Below are positions 1-8,511 of a stretch of DNA of 46,807 nucleotides, piece by piece; within the stretch, counting starts at the first letter, position 1, and each line of letters begins with the position of its first letter. The notes beneath the pieces are model-generated. The model worked only from the letters and a program-made list of their open reading frames with translations, was not told the origin of the DNA and made no database searches. This DNA is from Deltaproteobacteria bacterium. GTDB lineage: Bacteria > Myxococcota > Myxococcia > Myxococcales > SZAS-1. The stretch lies in contig JAFEBB010000057.1 in NCBI GenBank assembly GCA_018266075.1, forward strand, positions 1-46,807, in the 5' to 3' direction. The translations under genes were made by a program, and so were the position numbers.

Positions 1-115
1 GGCCAACGTGCGGGCGTCGATCGCTTGCTGGCTGTTACCCGGACAGGCTCCTAGAAGGCTCATTGAAGCTTTTGAGCGCCCGTGGCACGCAGGAGGCGTG
101 TCCCGGGAGCTTCTC

Positions 116-1522
116 ATGCGCGTTCGTCCGTTGATCCTCGTCCTCGCTGGCCTGGCCGTCGGCTGCACCGGCTCGCACGGCACCACCGGCGGGACGGGGA
201 GTGGCACGACCTCGTCGTCGTCGTCGTCGGGCACGACCACGAGCACCACCACCGCCGGCAACGGCAGCACGACGACGACTACCACCACCACGTCGACCAA
301 CGGCGGCACAACGGGCGGCATCGACGGAGGCCCCATCGGCCCCACCAACTGCGTGAACCCGCCCACCGCCGACGGCGGATTGATCGGCGCGTTCGTGGCC
401 GGCAACACCCAGTTTGCGTTCAACCTGCTCGGCCAGCTCTCGAACGACGGCGGCGCGGGCAACGTCTTCCTCGCGCCGTACAGCGTCTCCAGCGCGTTCG
501 CGATGCTCTACCCGGGCGCGGTGAACCAGAACCTCACCGAGATTCAGCAGGTGCTTCAGTTCCCCGCCGACCCGATCACGCTCGGGCCCGCCGTGGGCGC
601 GCTGGATTGCATGCTCACCACCGACGGCATCGGCGAGGACGGCGGCCGGCTCGACATCGCCAACGGGCTCTTCGTGGACGACCAGTTCGCGCTCAAGCAG
701 CCGTTCCTCGACGAGGCCCAGGCGGACTTCGGCGCCAAGGTGGATCACGTCGACTTCGCCAATCACCCCGACGTGGCCACCACCACCATCAACGACTGGG
801 TGTCGTACCAAACGCAGGGCCTCATTCCGCAGCTCATCCAGCCCGGGCAGATCACGCCGGACATCGTGCTGGTGCTCGTGAACGCGCTCTACTTCGGCGG
901 CGAGTGGCCCACCAAGTTCCCCACCGCGAGCGACGGCACCTTCTACGCGGGCGGCACCGCCGCCAAGACCGTCCCCACGATGTCCGACCAGACCCACTGG
1001 GCCGGCTTCAGCGACCAGGGCACCTACAAGGTCCTCGAGCTGCAGACCTCGGGCTCGCAGATCGCCGTGGACTTCCTCTTGCCCAACGCGAGCGACGGAC
1101 TGCCTGAGCTCGTGGCCGCGCTCACGCCGGCCGCTTTCCAGAGCGCCGTCGACGCGGCCACGCCGACCACGGTCGACGTGCAGCTGCCCAAGCTGCACCT
1201 CGACTTCGGCAAGGACCTGAAGCCCACCCTGCAGACGTTGGGCATGCAGGCGCCGTTCAACCTGAGCTCGAATTTCTCCAACCTCGGCGACGGCGACCTG
1301 GGGATCTTCTTCGTGCAGCACGAGGCCGTGCTCGACCTCGACGAGGGCGGCGTGCACGCGGCAGGCTCCACCGCCATCGGCGTGGGCGCGACCGGCGGCG
1401 CCACCGGCATCGGCGTGACCAGCGTGTTCCACGCGGATCACCCGTTCCTGATCGCCATCCGCGATGTGCCCACCGGAACGATCCTGTTCCTCGGGCAAGT
1501 GGTCGATGCAAGTCAGCACTGA
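116..1522 (+). CDS. Serpin-family lipoprotein (serine/cysteine protease inhibitor)
   Basis: A 468-residue protein. The ATG at 116 is chosen over the earlier in-frame start because it follows GGGAGC and begins a clean lipoprotein signal (MRVRPLILVLAGLAVGC, lipobox LAVGC). Residues about 20-85 are a Ser/Thr/Gly-rich low-complexity linker, then about 380 residues of serpin fold. Visible serpin marks are LVNALYFGGEW, the hinge DEGGVHAAGSTA and the closing block HADHPFLIAIRD...GTILFLGQV. Known family role: the reactive loop is cut by a target protease, which is then trapped covalently. The hinge is rich in small residues, as in inhibitory serpins, but the loop after it is Gly/Ala/Thr-rich with no Arg or Lys. 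A trypsin-like target is therefore unlikely; an elastase- or subtilisin-like target is an inference. The lipid anchor suggests a surface or periplasmic shield against the cell's own or a prey's proteases. Confidence 0.93.
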   Translation: MRVRPLILVLAGLAVGCTGSHGTTGGTGSGTTSSSSSSGTTTSTTTAGNGSTTTTTTTTSTNGGTTGGIDGGPIGPTNCVNPPTADGGLIGAFVAGNTQFAFNLLGQLSNDGGAGNVFLAPYSVSSAFAMLYPGAVNQNLTEIQQVLQFPADPITLGPAVGALDCMLTTDGIGEDGGRLDIANGLFVDDQFALKQPFLDEAQADFGAKVDHVDFANHPDVATTTINDWVSYQTQGLIPQLIQPGQITPDIVLVLVNALYFGGEWPTKFPTASDGTFYAGGTAAKTVPTMSDQTHWAGFSDQGTYKVLELQTSGSQIAVDFLLPNASDGLPELVAALTPAAFQSAVDAATPTTVDVQLPKLHLDFGKDLKPTLQTLGMQAPFNLSSNFSNLGDGDLGIFFVQHEAVLDLDEGGVHAAGSTAIGVGATGGATGIGVTSVFHADHPFLIAIRDVPTGTILFLGQVVDASQH

Positions 1523-1567
1523 CGGCCGGAAACTGGACGCGGGATCAAGCGCCGGTAGCTTTGGCGC

Positions 1568-1909
1568 ATGGCGAGCCCGCGTCCGCTTCAACGCTTGGTG
1601 CAGGTGGTGCTCTACGGCGCCGTGCGCGAGAAACATCGACGGCTGGTCTTCCTGCGCACCGATGACGTCTGCCGCGTGCTCGTGACCGACGATCGGCCGC
1701 GGACGTTGACCGAGCCCGACTTCACCGAGCACCAGGCGCTCTTGCAAGAGCTCGCTCGCCTTGCCAACGCCGACCTCGACGAGGACGGCACCGGCCGCGG
1801 CGAGATCGCCATCGACGGCGACGAGCACGGCACCTGGCGCGCGCGCGTGGCGTTCGATGCTGGGCTGCGCGGCGAAGGTCGCGCTGTGGTCGAATTCGCG
1901 CGCGCCTGA
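1568..1909 (+). CDS. Uncharacterised small protein
   Basis: A 113-residue soluble protein that I do not recognise. It opens with a basic stretch (MASPRPLQRLVQVVLYGAVREKHRRLVFLRTDD), continues with an acidic helical middle (HQALLQELARLANADLDEDG) and ends in beta-rich sequence (GTWRARVAFD...GRAVVEFARA). No signal peptide or membrane segment is seen. The ATG has only a weak ribosome site, and a short inverted repeat (GCGCC/GGCGC, 1550-1567) sits directly before it. It lies 45 bp after the serpin on the same strand and about 75 bp before the Rieske gene. Codon use is like its neighbours, so it is probably real, but no function can be argued. Confidence 0.6.
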   Translation: MASPRPLQRLVQVVLYGAVREKHRRLVFLRTDDVCRVLVTDDRPRTLTEPDFTEHQALLQELARLANADLDEDGTGRGEIAIDGDEHGTWRARVAFDAGLRGEGRAVVEFARA

Positions 1910-1984
1910 GCGCGACGCATCCGTTCTGCGCATCTGCCGTTGAGATCTCCGAGGGGACGTGGCCGGCACCTTGGGAATCTCGAC

Positions 1985-2413
1985 ATGTCCTGTCCAACTC
2001 GGCGTGAGCTCCTCAAGCTCCTCGGCGCGGGCGCGGTGGTGGCTTGCACCGGCTGCGGCGGCCCTCCACAACCCAGCGGTGACTTTGCTGCAGGCAACGT
2101 GAGCGCGCTCTCGGTGGGCGAGCTCAAGCTCGTGCCCTCGGGCTCACTCATCGTTGGCCGCGACGCGAACGGCGTCTACGCCATGACCGCCATCTGCACG
2201 CACGCCCAGTGCGACATGACCATGAACGGCAGCGTGAGCGCACAGGGCGTGTTCTGCACTTGCCATGGCAGCCTGTTCGACGCGAACGGCAACGTGAAGC
2301 AAGGCCCGGCGCGCTCGCCGCTGCAGCACTTCGCCGTGAGCGTCGACGCGTCCGGCAACATCACCGTGCACGGCGGCCAATCGGTCGATGCGAGCACGCG
2401 CGTCTCGGTCTGA
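1985..2413 (+). CDS. Rieske [2Fe-2S] protein with Tat/lipoprotein signal
   Basis: A 142-residue exported ferredoxin-like protein. The N-terminus carries a twin-arginine motif (TRRELLKLL), a hydrophobic stretch and a lipobox-like Cys (VVACTGCGG). Export is therefore probably in folded form by Tat, followed by lipid anchoring. The Rieske cluster ligands are visible as CTH (box I) and CTCHGSLFD (box II), with GPARSPLQHF following as in small Rieske proteins. It is much shorter than a cytochrome bc1 Rieske subunit and has no transmembrane anchor, so it is likely a stand-alone electron carrier or an oxygenase partner. No partner gene is adjacent. The ATG at 1985 is preferred over an upstream in-frame start because it gives the Tat signal directly. 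Confidence 0.92.
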   Translation: MSCPTRRELLKLLGAGAVVACTGCGGPPQPSGDFAAGNVSALSVGELKLVPSGSLIVGRDANGVYAMTAICTHAQCDMTMNGSVSAQGVFCTCHGSLFDANGNVKQGPARSPLQHFAVSVDASGNITVHGGQSVDASTRVSV

Positions 2414-2435
2414 TCCATTCGCGAGTCGAAAATGA

Positions 2436-2470
2436 CGAAGCCCGCGTCCCTCTCGGGAGCGCGGGCTTCG
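2436..2470 (-). terminator. Rho-independent terminator between rpsA and the Rieske gene
   Basis: An 11-bp perfect stem (CGAAGCCCGCG, 2436-2446, pairing with 2460-2470) has a loop that can extend the pairing (TCCC/GGGA). On the minus strand the stem is followed by TCATTTTC, a T-rich tail fitting termination of rpsA. It may also serve the convergent Rieske gene, but the plus-side tail is not T-rich. Confidence 0.75.
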
Positions 2471-2492
2471 GACCTTCGGCGCTGATTCGCGA

Positions 2493-4196
<1,704 letters not shown>

Positions 4197-4466
4197 TAAT
4201 TTGATTCCGTACCTTCAGAACTCTCCGAGCGCCAAAGCGCGAATAAAGAGCCCAAACCCCTGGTTGAGAGCTCGCCTGCGCCACGGGGAGTGATGGCGCT
4301 TGGCGTGGGACCCGGATGGGCCCCCCTGAAAAAGCCGGCGGACCCTAGTGTCCGCGTAGGCATGAAGTCAAGCGACCTACCTGCGACCTCGCTGCGGCCG
4401 AGGATCAGGCGGGCGCCAGGCTTTCCCTCGGATGCTCCATCCACTCCGTGCTTGGGGAACGGTGAC

Positions 4467-4506
4467 GGTGATCGGTTCTCGGTGATCGGGCCGATCACAC
4501 CGATCA
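4467..4506. promoter_or_regulatory. Cluster of GGTGATCGG direct and inverted half-sites (candidate operator)
   Basis: GGTGATCGG occurs at 4467-4475 and again at 4481-4489. The second copy forms a perfect palindrome with CCGATCAC (8-bp arms GTGATCGG/CCGATCAC around one G, 4482-4498), and a fourth half-site ACCGATCA follows at 4499-4506. Four related half-sites within 40 bp in a divergent promoter region is the layout of a regulator-binding array. The regulator is unknown. Confidence 0.5.
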
Positions 4507-4776
4507 ACTGTACGGTTTCCCAAGCAAGCGTGCGTCCGAGTGAAGCGGGGAAACTTCGCGCCCCCCAATCGCCGGACCCTGCAATTCGTACAGTGCGAGC
4601 CCCGACGACACGGGCCACCTCGCCGGGACTTCTTACAGGCCCGCTCGACCGCACCGCGTAAACCGCCCCGCAGCGCCCGTTCCAGCACCGTATGCACGAC
4701 CCGGCCAAGTGGCACACGCGTTGCTGCCTGACTCTCCAGACCCAATCACTCGAAAGCCAGTCGGTTTTCGCGTGAC

Positions 4777-4810
4777 GCCCTGCCCGCCTGCAGGGCGGTT
4801 GTCCTGGAGG
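4777..4810 (+). promoter_or_regulatory. Hairpin and ribosome site before the TTG-started sigma-factor gene
   Basis: A 7-bp stem GCCCTGC/GCAGGGC (4777-4783 with 4790-4796, loop CCGCCT) ends 9 nt before a strong GGAGG at 4806-4810, which is 5 nt from the TTG start. The ribosome site decides that start. The hairpin does not cover GGAGG, so a thermosensor role is only a possibility. Confidence 0.45.
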
Positions 4811-4815
4811 CCGCC

Positions 4816-5712
4816 TTGCAACTCTCCAACCTGCCGTCGTCGTCGGGCTCGCTGGCGATGTACCTCTCCGAAATCAACCGCTACCCCCTGCTCACACAAG
4901 AGGAGGAGCAGCGGTTGGCTCGGCTGTATCGGAAGAACGGCAACCTGCGCGCCGCGCACATCCTCGTCACCTCGAACCTCCGGTTCGTGGTGAAGGTGAG
5001 CTACGAGTACCGCTCGTACGGCATCAAGATGAGCGACCTCATCCAGGAGGGGAACATCGGCCTGATGAAGGCCGTCGAGAAGTTCGACCCCGACAAGGAC
5101 ATCCGCCTCATCTCCTACGCCGTCTGGTGGATCCGCGCGTACATCCAGAACTACATCCTCAAGTCGTGGTCGCTGGTGAAGCTGGGCACCACCCAGGCCC
5201 AGCGAAAGCTCTTCTTCAGCCTCGCCCGCACCAAGCGCGAGCTGGAGAAGCTGCACGCCGCCGGCGAGAAGCTCGACGCCAAGGAGATCGCCAAGCGGCT
5301 TCGGGTGAAGCCCACCGAAGTGCAGGAGATGGAGCAGCGCATGGAGGGCCGCGACCTCTCGCTCGACGCGCCCATGGGCGATGACGGCGGCAACAGCCAC
5401 GTGGACTTCGTGGTGGGCCACGAGGCGCCGCAAGACGAAGAGCTCAGCTCGAAGCAAGAGCGCGAGCTGGTGACGAGCAAGGTCGAGCTCGCCTTGCGCC
5501 GGCTGGATCAGCGCGAGCGCTTCATCATCGAAAAGCGCGTGATGAGCGACAAGCCCATGACCTTGAAGGAGCTGGGCGAGCACTTCGGCTTCTCGCGCGA
5601 GCGCGCCCGGCAGCTGGAGATCCGGGCGAAGGAGAAGCTGCGCCAGGAGCTGAACCAGCTCGCCGAAGAGCTCGGCGTCGCCGGCGGCACGCCCGTCGAG
5701 CTGCCCATGTAG
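4816..5712 (+). CDS. RNA polymerase sigma factor, RpoH/sigma-32 family (SigB/SigC-like)
   Basis: A 298-residue alternative sigma factor. Region 1.2/2 spans about residues 14-125 with the conserved [19 protein letters not shown] and WWIRAYIQ. The RpoH box QRKLFF lies at about 130-135. Region 4 near the C-terminus has the helix-turn-helix [20 protein letters not shown]. The RpoH box marks it as heat-shock family; in myxobacteria this family has been recruited for development (SigB, SigC), so heat shock or starvation control are both open. The start is TTG behind GGAGG, which likely limits expression. It stands alone, divergent from rpsA, and is followed by a hairpin terminator. Confidence 0.95.
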   Translation: MQLSNLPSSSGSLAMYLSEINRYPLLTQEEEQRLARLYRKNGNLRAAHILVTSNLRFVVKVSYEYRSYGIKMSDLIQEGNIGLMKAVEKFDPDKDIRLISYAVWWIRAYIQNYILKSWSLVKLGTTQAQRKLFFSLARTKRELEKLHAAGEKLDAKEIAKRLRVKPTEVQEMEQRMEGRDLSLDAPMGDDGGNSHVDFVVGHEAPQDEELSSKQERELVTSKVELALRRLDQRERFIIEKRVMSDKPMTLKELGEHFGFSRERARQLEIRAKEKLRQELNQLAEELGVAGGTPVELPM

Positions 5713-5736
5713 CCAGGTTCGAAATCGACGTCCAAG

Positions 5737-5772
5737 CGCCGGCGCGGCTTTGGCCCGCCGGCGTCGTCGTTT
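5737..5772 (+). terminator. Hairpin terminator after the sigma-factor gene
   Basis: The self-complementary octamer CGCCGGCG occurs at 5737-5744 and 5756-5763. GGC/GCC pair inside it around a TTTG loop, with one unpaired C. TCGTCGTTT follows. The stem is very stable and the T tail is short. Confidence 0.65.
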
Positions 5773-5863
5773 CCAAGTGGCCGTGCTCCGGACCGATTTG
5801 GCGTTCGCAGAATCGCTGGCTCCAGCCCGATAGAATGAAGGGTGTTGAACCGGGGAGCCGGCC

Positions 5864-6103
5864 ATGGTGCGCAAGACAGCCTTCGCTGCAGTCCTCTTGG
5901 GAGTTGGTTTCGCGGGAGGCGCGCTCGCCAGCCCGCGCGATCACCTTGGAAAGATCACCGGGGCGCAGAAGCACCTCGAGGCCGCGCAGATGTCACTCGG
6001 CGAGGCCGGCGACGACTTCGGTGGCCACAAGTCAAAGGCGCAGCAGCTCATCAAGGACGCGCAGTCCGAGCTGAACCTCGCCGTCCAGTTCGCTCAGCAC
6101 TGA
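5864..6103 (+). CDS. Small exported helical protein
   Basis: A 79-residue protein with a Sec signal peptide (MVRKTAFAAVLLGVGFAGGALA, cleavage probably after ALA near residue 22). The mature part of about 57 residues is predicted all-helical: HLEAAQMSLGEAGDDFGGHKSKAQQLIKDAQSEL. The pattern HL..A...L..A..D.GGH...A...I..A..EL is recurrent in small periplasmic proteins of proteobacteria, some described as metal-binding; I do not infer metal binding here, as only two His fall in the motif. The ATG at 5864 follows GGGGAGCCGGCC. It lies between a terminator and the desaturase promoter region, so it is probably a single-gene unit. Confidence 0.8.
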   Translation: MVRKTAFAAVLLGVGFAGGALASPRDHLGKITGAQKHLEAAQMSLGEAGDDFGGHKSKAQQLIKDAQSELNLAVQFAQH

Positions 6104-6134
6104 CGCCGATCAAGGCCCAGCCTGCAAGTTCGTG

Positions 6135-6162
6135 TTGTTCCGGCCTGGATTCGGGTTATGTA
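6135..6162 (+). promoter_or_regulatory. Candidate sigma-70-type promoter of the desaturase cassette
   Basis: TTGTTC (6135-6140) and TATGTA (6157-6162) are separated by 16 bp, about 60 bp before the GTG start at 6224. The match is moderate and was read by eye. Confidence 0.35.
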
Positions 6163-6223
6163 CGCCCGTTTGCAGGTGTAGCCCCTTTTGTGGCAAGCAG
6201 CAGCCCGTCCGGAGGAGGAACTG

Positions 6224-7240
6224 GTGGCCGAGCTCGACTTCATGCGCGTGGAGTACAGGGAGCCGCACCTCGTGCGCACCCGCGACATCCTGGCCAAGCA
6301 CCCCGAGGTGCGCAGCCTCTTCGGCAACACGCCCTCCACCGCGATCTTCCTCTTCGCGATTGTGGGCCTGCAGGTCGCCGTGGCCTACGCGCTGCGCGCC
6401 CAGCCGTGGTGGATGGTGCTCATTGCCGCCTACACCATCGGCGCCGTGGCCAACCACGGCTGCTGGGTGCTCATCCACGAGTGCAGCCACAACCTCATCT
6501 TCAAGAAGCCCTGGGCGAACCAGCTCCTGCACATCGTCGCCAACCTGCCGATCGTGGTGCCCAGCTCCATCAGCTTCCGCAAGTACCACCTGCTGCACCA
6601 CAACTATCAGGGCTCCGAGAGCCTCGACGCCGACCTCGCGGCGCCCTTCGAGGCCAAGCTCATCGGCAACACGGCGCTGGGCAAGGCCTTCTGGCTGCTG
6701 ATGTTCCCGCTGTTCCAGGCCATCCGCATCCCGCGGCTCAACAAGATCAAGTTCATCGACAAGTGGTACGTCGGGAACTTCATCGTTCAGTTCGCCTTCG
6801 ACGGCCTGATCATCTACTTCTTCGGCTGGAACGCGTTCCTGTATCTGGCGCTGGCGACATTCTTCAGCGTGGGCCTGCACCCGGTTGGCGCGCGGTGGAT
6901 TCAGGAGCACTTCCTGACCCACGCGCCGCAGGAGACGTACTCGTACTACGGCCCGTACAACATCGTGGCCTTCAACGTGGGCTTCCACAACGAGCACCAC
7001 GACCTGATGCGCGTGCCCTGGTCGCGGCTGCCCGAGGTGAAGCGCCTCGCGCCCGAGTTCTACGAGACGCTGCACTTCCACACCTCGTGGACCAAGCTGC
7101 TGCTGCAGTTCATCTTCGATCCCAAGCTCTCGCTGTACAGCCGCGTGGTGCGCAAGCCCACCGAGCGCGACGCCGAGCTTGCGAGCGCGGCGCCCGTTAT
7201 CCCTGGCGACACCGCCATCTCGCTCAACCCGCAGGCCTAA
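6224..7240 (+). CDS. DES1-like membrane fatty acyl/sphingolipid desaturase
   Basis: A 338-residue integral membrane di-iron desaturase. The GTG start is set by GGAGGAGG at 6211-6218; an upstream TTG has no ribosome site. Histidine boxes are HECSH (residues 85-89), HLLHH (122-126) and HNEHH (255-259). Beyond the boxes, it follows eukaryotic dihydroceramide Delta4-desaturase (DES1/DEGS) closely by my recollection of that family: an N-terminal block with REPH...R..ILAKHPEVRSLFG, ANLPI..P.SISF.KYH..HH.Y.G, and ETYSYYGPYNIVAFNVGFHNEHHD. Several hydrophobic segments flank the boxes. Likely reaction: O2-dependent desaturation of a long-chain base or acyl chain. The next gene is an FA2H-like hydroxylase 2 bp away, so a ceramide-type substrate is inferred. 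A general acyl-lipid desaturase remains possible. Confidence 0.92.
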   Translation: MAELDFMRVEYREPHLVRTRDILAKHPEVRSLFGNTPSTAIFLFAIVGLQVAVAYALRAQPWWMVLIAAYTIGAVANHGCWVLIHECSHNLIFKKPWANQLLHIVANLPIVVPSSISFRKYHLLHHNYQGSESLDADLAAPFEAKLIGNTALGKAFWLLMFPLFQAIRIPRLNKIKFIDKWYVGNFIVQFAFDGLIIYFFGWNAFLYLALATFFSVGLHPVGARWIQEHFLTHAPQETYSYYGPYNIVAFNVGFHNEHHDLMRVPWSRLPEVKRLAPEFYETLHFHTSWTKLLLQFIFDPKLSLYSRVVRKPTERDAELASAAPVIPGDTAISLNPQA

Positions 7241-7242
7241 CC

Positions 7243-7929
7243 ATGTTCTGGCTCGCGCCCCACGAAGCCGTCACGCGTCCCCAGCCGGGAAGCCCGCGCA
7301 TGTTCCGCGTGGAGTTCATCGAGAAGTACCTCTCGCGCGTGAAGCCCTGGCACATCGTCTCGGTGTGGGGCCCGCTCTCGGCGTACCTGCTGTACCGCGG
7401 CCTGCGCGATCCCTCGATGACGCTCGCGACCTGGGCGGAGCTGGTGGCCGGGGGCATCTTCTTCTGGACGCTGCTCGAGTACATCCTCCACCGCGGCGTG
7501 TTTCACTTCCCGTTCAACAAGAAGAGCGAGGTCCAGAATGACCTCTCCTTCCTCATCCACGGCATCCACCACGACTACCCCAACGACGCCGACCGCCTGG
7601 TGATGCCGCCGACGATCACCGCGGTGGTGGCCGTGATGGTGGGCGTGCCGGTGTGGTTCATCGCCGGGCCGCACGCGTTCTTCCCGTTCTTCGGGGCCAC
7701 GATGGTCGGCTACATCTGGTACGACCTCACGCACTACGCGCTGCACCACGTGAAGGCCTTCACGCCCTGGGGCAAGCGCCAGAAGCAGTACCACCTGGTG
7801 CACCACTATCAGACGCCGCACATGCGCTACGGCGTGACCACCCCGCTCTGGGACATCGTCTTCGGGACGTACGTGTGGGGCTCGAGCGCGCCAGCGTCGG
7901 GTGAACAGCAGTCGACCGCCGCGCACTGA
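7243..7929 (+). CDS. FA2H-like fatty acid hydroxylase (sterol desaturase superfamily)
   Basis: A 228-residue membrane di-iron hydroxylase starting at an ATG 2 bp after the desaturase stop. Histidine motifs run in the superfamily order: HRGVFH (83-88), HGIHHDYPND (from 106), DLTHYALHH (161-169) and HLVHH (184-188). HGIHHDYPNDADRLVMPP and GYIWYDLTHYALHH are typical of the fatty acid 2-hydroxylase (FA2H/Scs7) branch, which hydroxylates the N-acyl chain of ceramides; other branches act on sterols or carotenoids. It has four or so membrane spans and lacks the N-terminal cytochrome b5 domain of eukaryotic Scs7/FA2H, so a separate electron donor is needed. Overlap with the next gene (TGATG) shows tight translational coupling. 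Confidence 0.92.
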   Translation: MFWLAPHEAVTRPQPGSPRMFRVEFIEKYLSRVKPWHIVSVWGPLSAYLLYRGLRDPSMTLATWAELVAGGIFFWTLLEYILHRGVFHFPFNKKSEVQNDLSFLIHGIHHDYPNDADRLVMPPTITAVVAVMVGVPVWFIAGPHAFFPFFGATMVGYIWYDLTHYALHHVKAFTPWGKRQKQYHLVHHYQTPHMRYGVTTPLWDIVFGTYVWGSSAPASGEQQSTAAH

Positions 7930-8366
7930 TGGTCGATATTCGCGTCGAGCGGGTGCTGCCCTTTCCGCGCGAGCGCGTCTCCGCGTTCGCCGGCGACCCG
8001 ACCAACGCGCCAGCCTGGTACGCGAACATCAAGTCGGTGGAGTGGAAGACGCCGCCTCCGGTGGTCATCGGATCTCGGATGGCGTTCGTGGCCCAGTTCC
8101 TCGGTCGACGGCTCGCGTACACCTACGAGGTCACAGAGCTGGTCCCGGGCGACAAGCTCGTGATGCGCACCGCCGAAGGTCCATTCCCCATGGAGACGAC
8201 CTACCTCTGGGCGGACGCCGGCCTGGGCCACACGCGAATGGTGCTGCAGAACCGCGGAGAGCCGGCAGGCTTCTCCAAGCTCGCTGCGCCGCTGATGTCC
8301 GTGGCCATGCGCTCGGCGATGGCGAAGGACCTGGCGCGGCTCGAACAGCGCCTCGGTCCGCGCTGA
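7929..8366 (+). CDS. SRPBCC (START-like) family protein
   Basis: A 145-residue soluble protein of the helix-grip polyketide cyclase/START-like superfamily: an N-terminal strand with P.ERV..F..DP.N.P.WY, the GSRMAF...GR.L.YTYEVTEL.PG core, and a long C-terminal helix (AMRSAMAKDLARLEQRL). Such proteins bind hydrophobic ligands in a cavity. It overlaps the hydroxylase stop codon by one base and is followed by a strong terminator, so it is the last gene of the desaturase-hydroxylase cassette. A role in carrying or presenting the lipid substrate is inferred from context only; no specific ligand can be read. Confidence 0.85.
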   Translation: MVDIRVERVLPFPRERVSAFAGDPTNAPAWYANIKSVEWKTPPPVVIGSRMAFVAQFLGRRLAYTYEVTELVPGDKLVMRTAEGPFPMETTYLWADAGLGHTRMVLQNRGEPAGFSKLAAPLMSVAMRSAMAKDLARLEQRLGPR

Positions 8367-8382
8367 GACCGTTTCACAGTTC

Positions 8383-8425
8383 AAAGCCCGCACGCCCGCT
8401 ACCCACGCGGGCGCGCGCGCTTTTT
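8383..8425 (+). terminator. Rho-independent terminator of the lipid-modification cassette
   Basis: Arms 8383-8399 and 8407-8423 pair over 17 positions with two mismatches (core CGCCCGC/GCGGGCG, loop TACCCAC), followed by TTTTT at 8421-8425. It is one of the cleanest terminators in the window. Confidence 0.85.
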
Positions 8426-8511
8426 GGGTTGTGCCGCGCGGGCGGACTTGCAACGTTATGGGCCCGCTTCGCGCGCGCTGCGTGCGCGTGAACGCCTTTC
8501 CCGAGGCCCAG

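Larger units (their letters stand above)
4197..4815. other. 619-bp divergent intergenic region (rpsA / sigma factor)
   Basis: No convincing gene is present. Open frames on both strands lack a recognisable domain, a ribosome site or consistent codon use. The region must hold the leader and promoter of rpsA (minus) and of the sigma factor (plus). Visible structure is a cluster of GGTGATCGG half-sites at 4467-4506, a hairpin at 4777-4796 just before the sigma-factor ribosome site, and a small GCGC...GCGC hairpin at 4229-4240 in the rpsA leader. I cannot place a confident -35/-10 pair for either gene. Confidence 0.6.

Noticed and set aside
35-2071. 678-codon minus-strand frame opposite serpin and Rieske genes
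   Set aside because: No motif, no ribosome site, and it covers three plus-strand genes with clear signals.
5842-7929. Long plus-strand frame running from the small exported protein through the desaturase into the hydroxylase (a supposed 695-residue fusion)
   Set aside because: Only its last 228 residues, from ATG 7243, are the hydroxylase. The earlier part is an out-of-frame reading of two real genes with their own starts.
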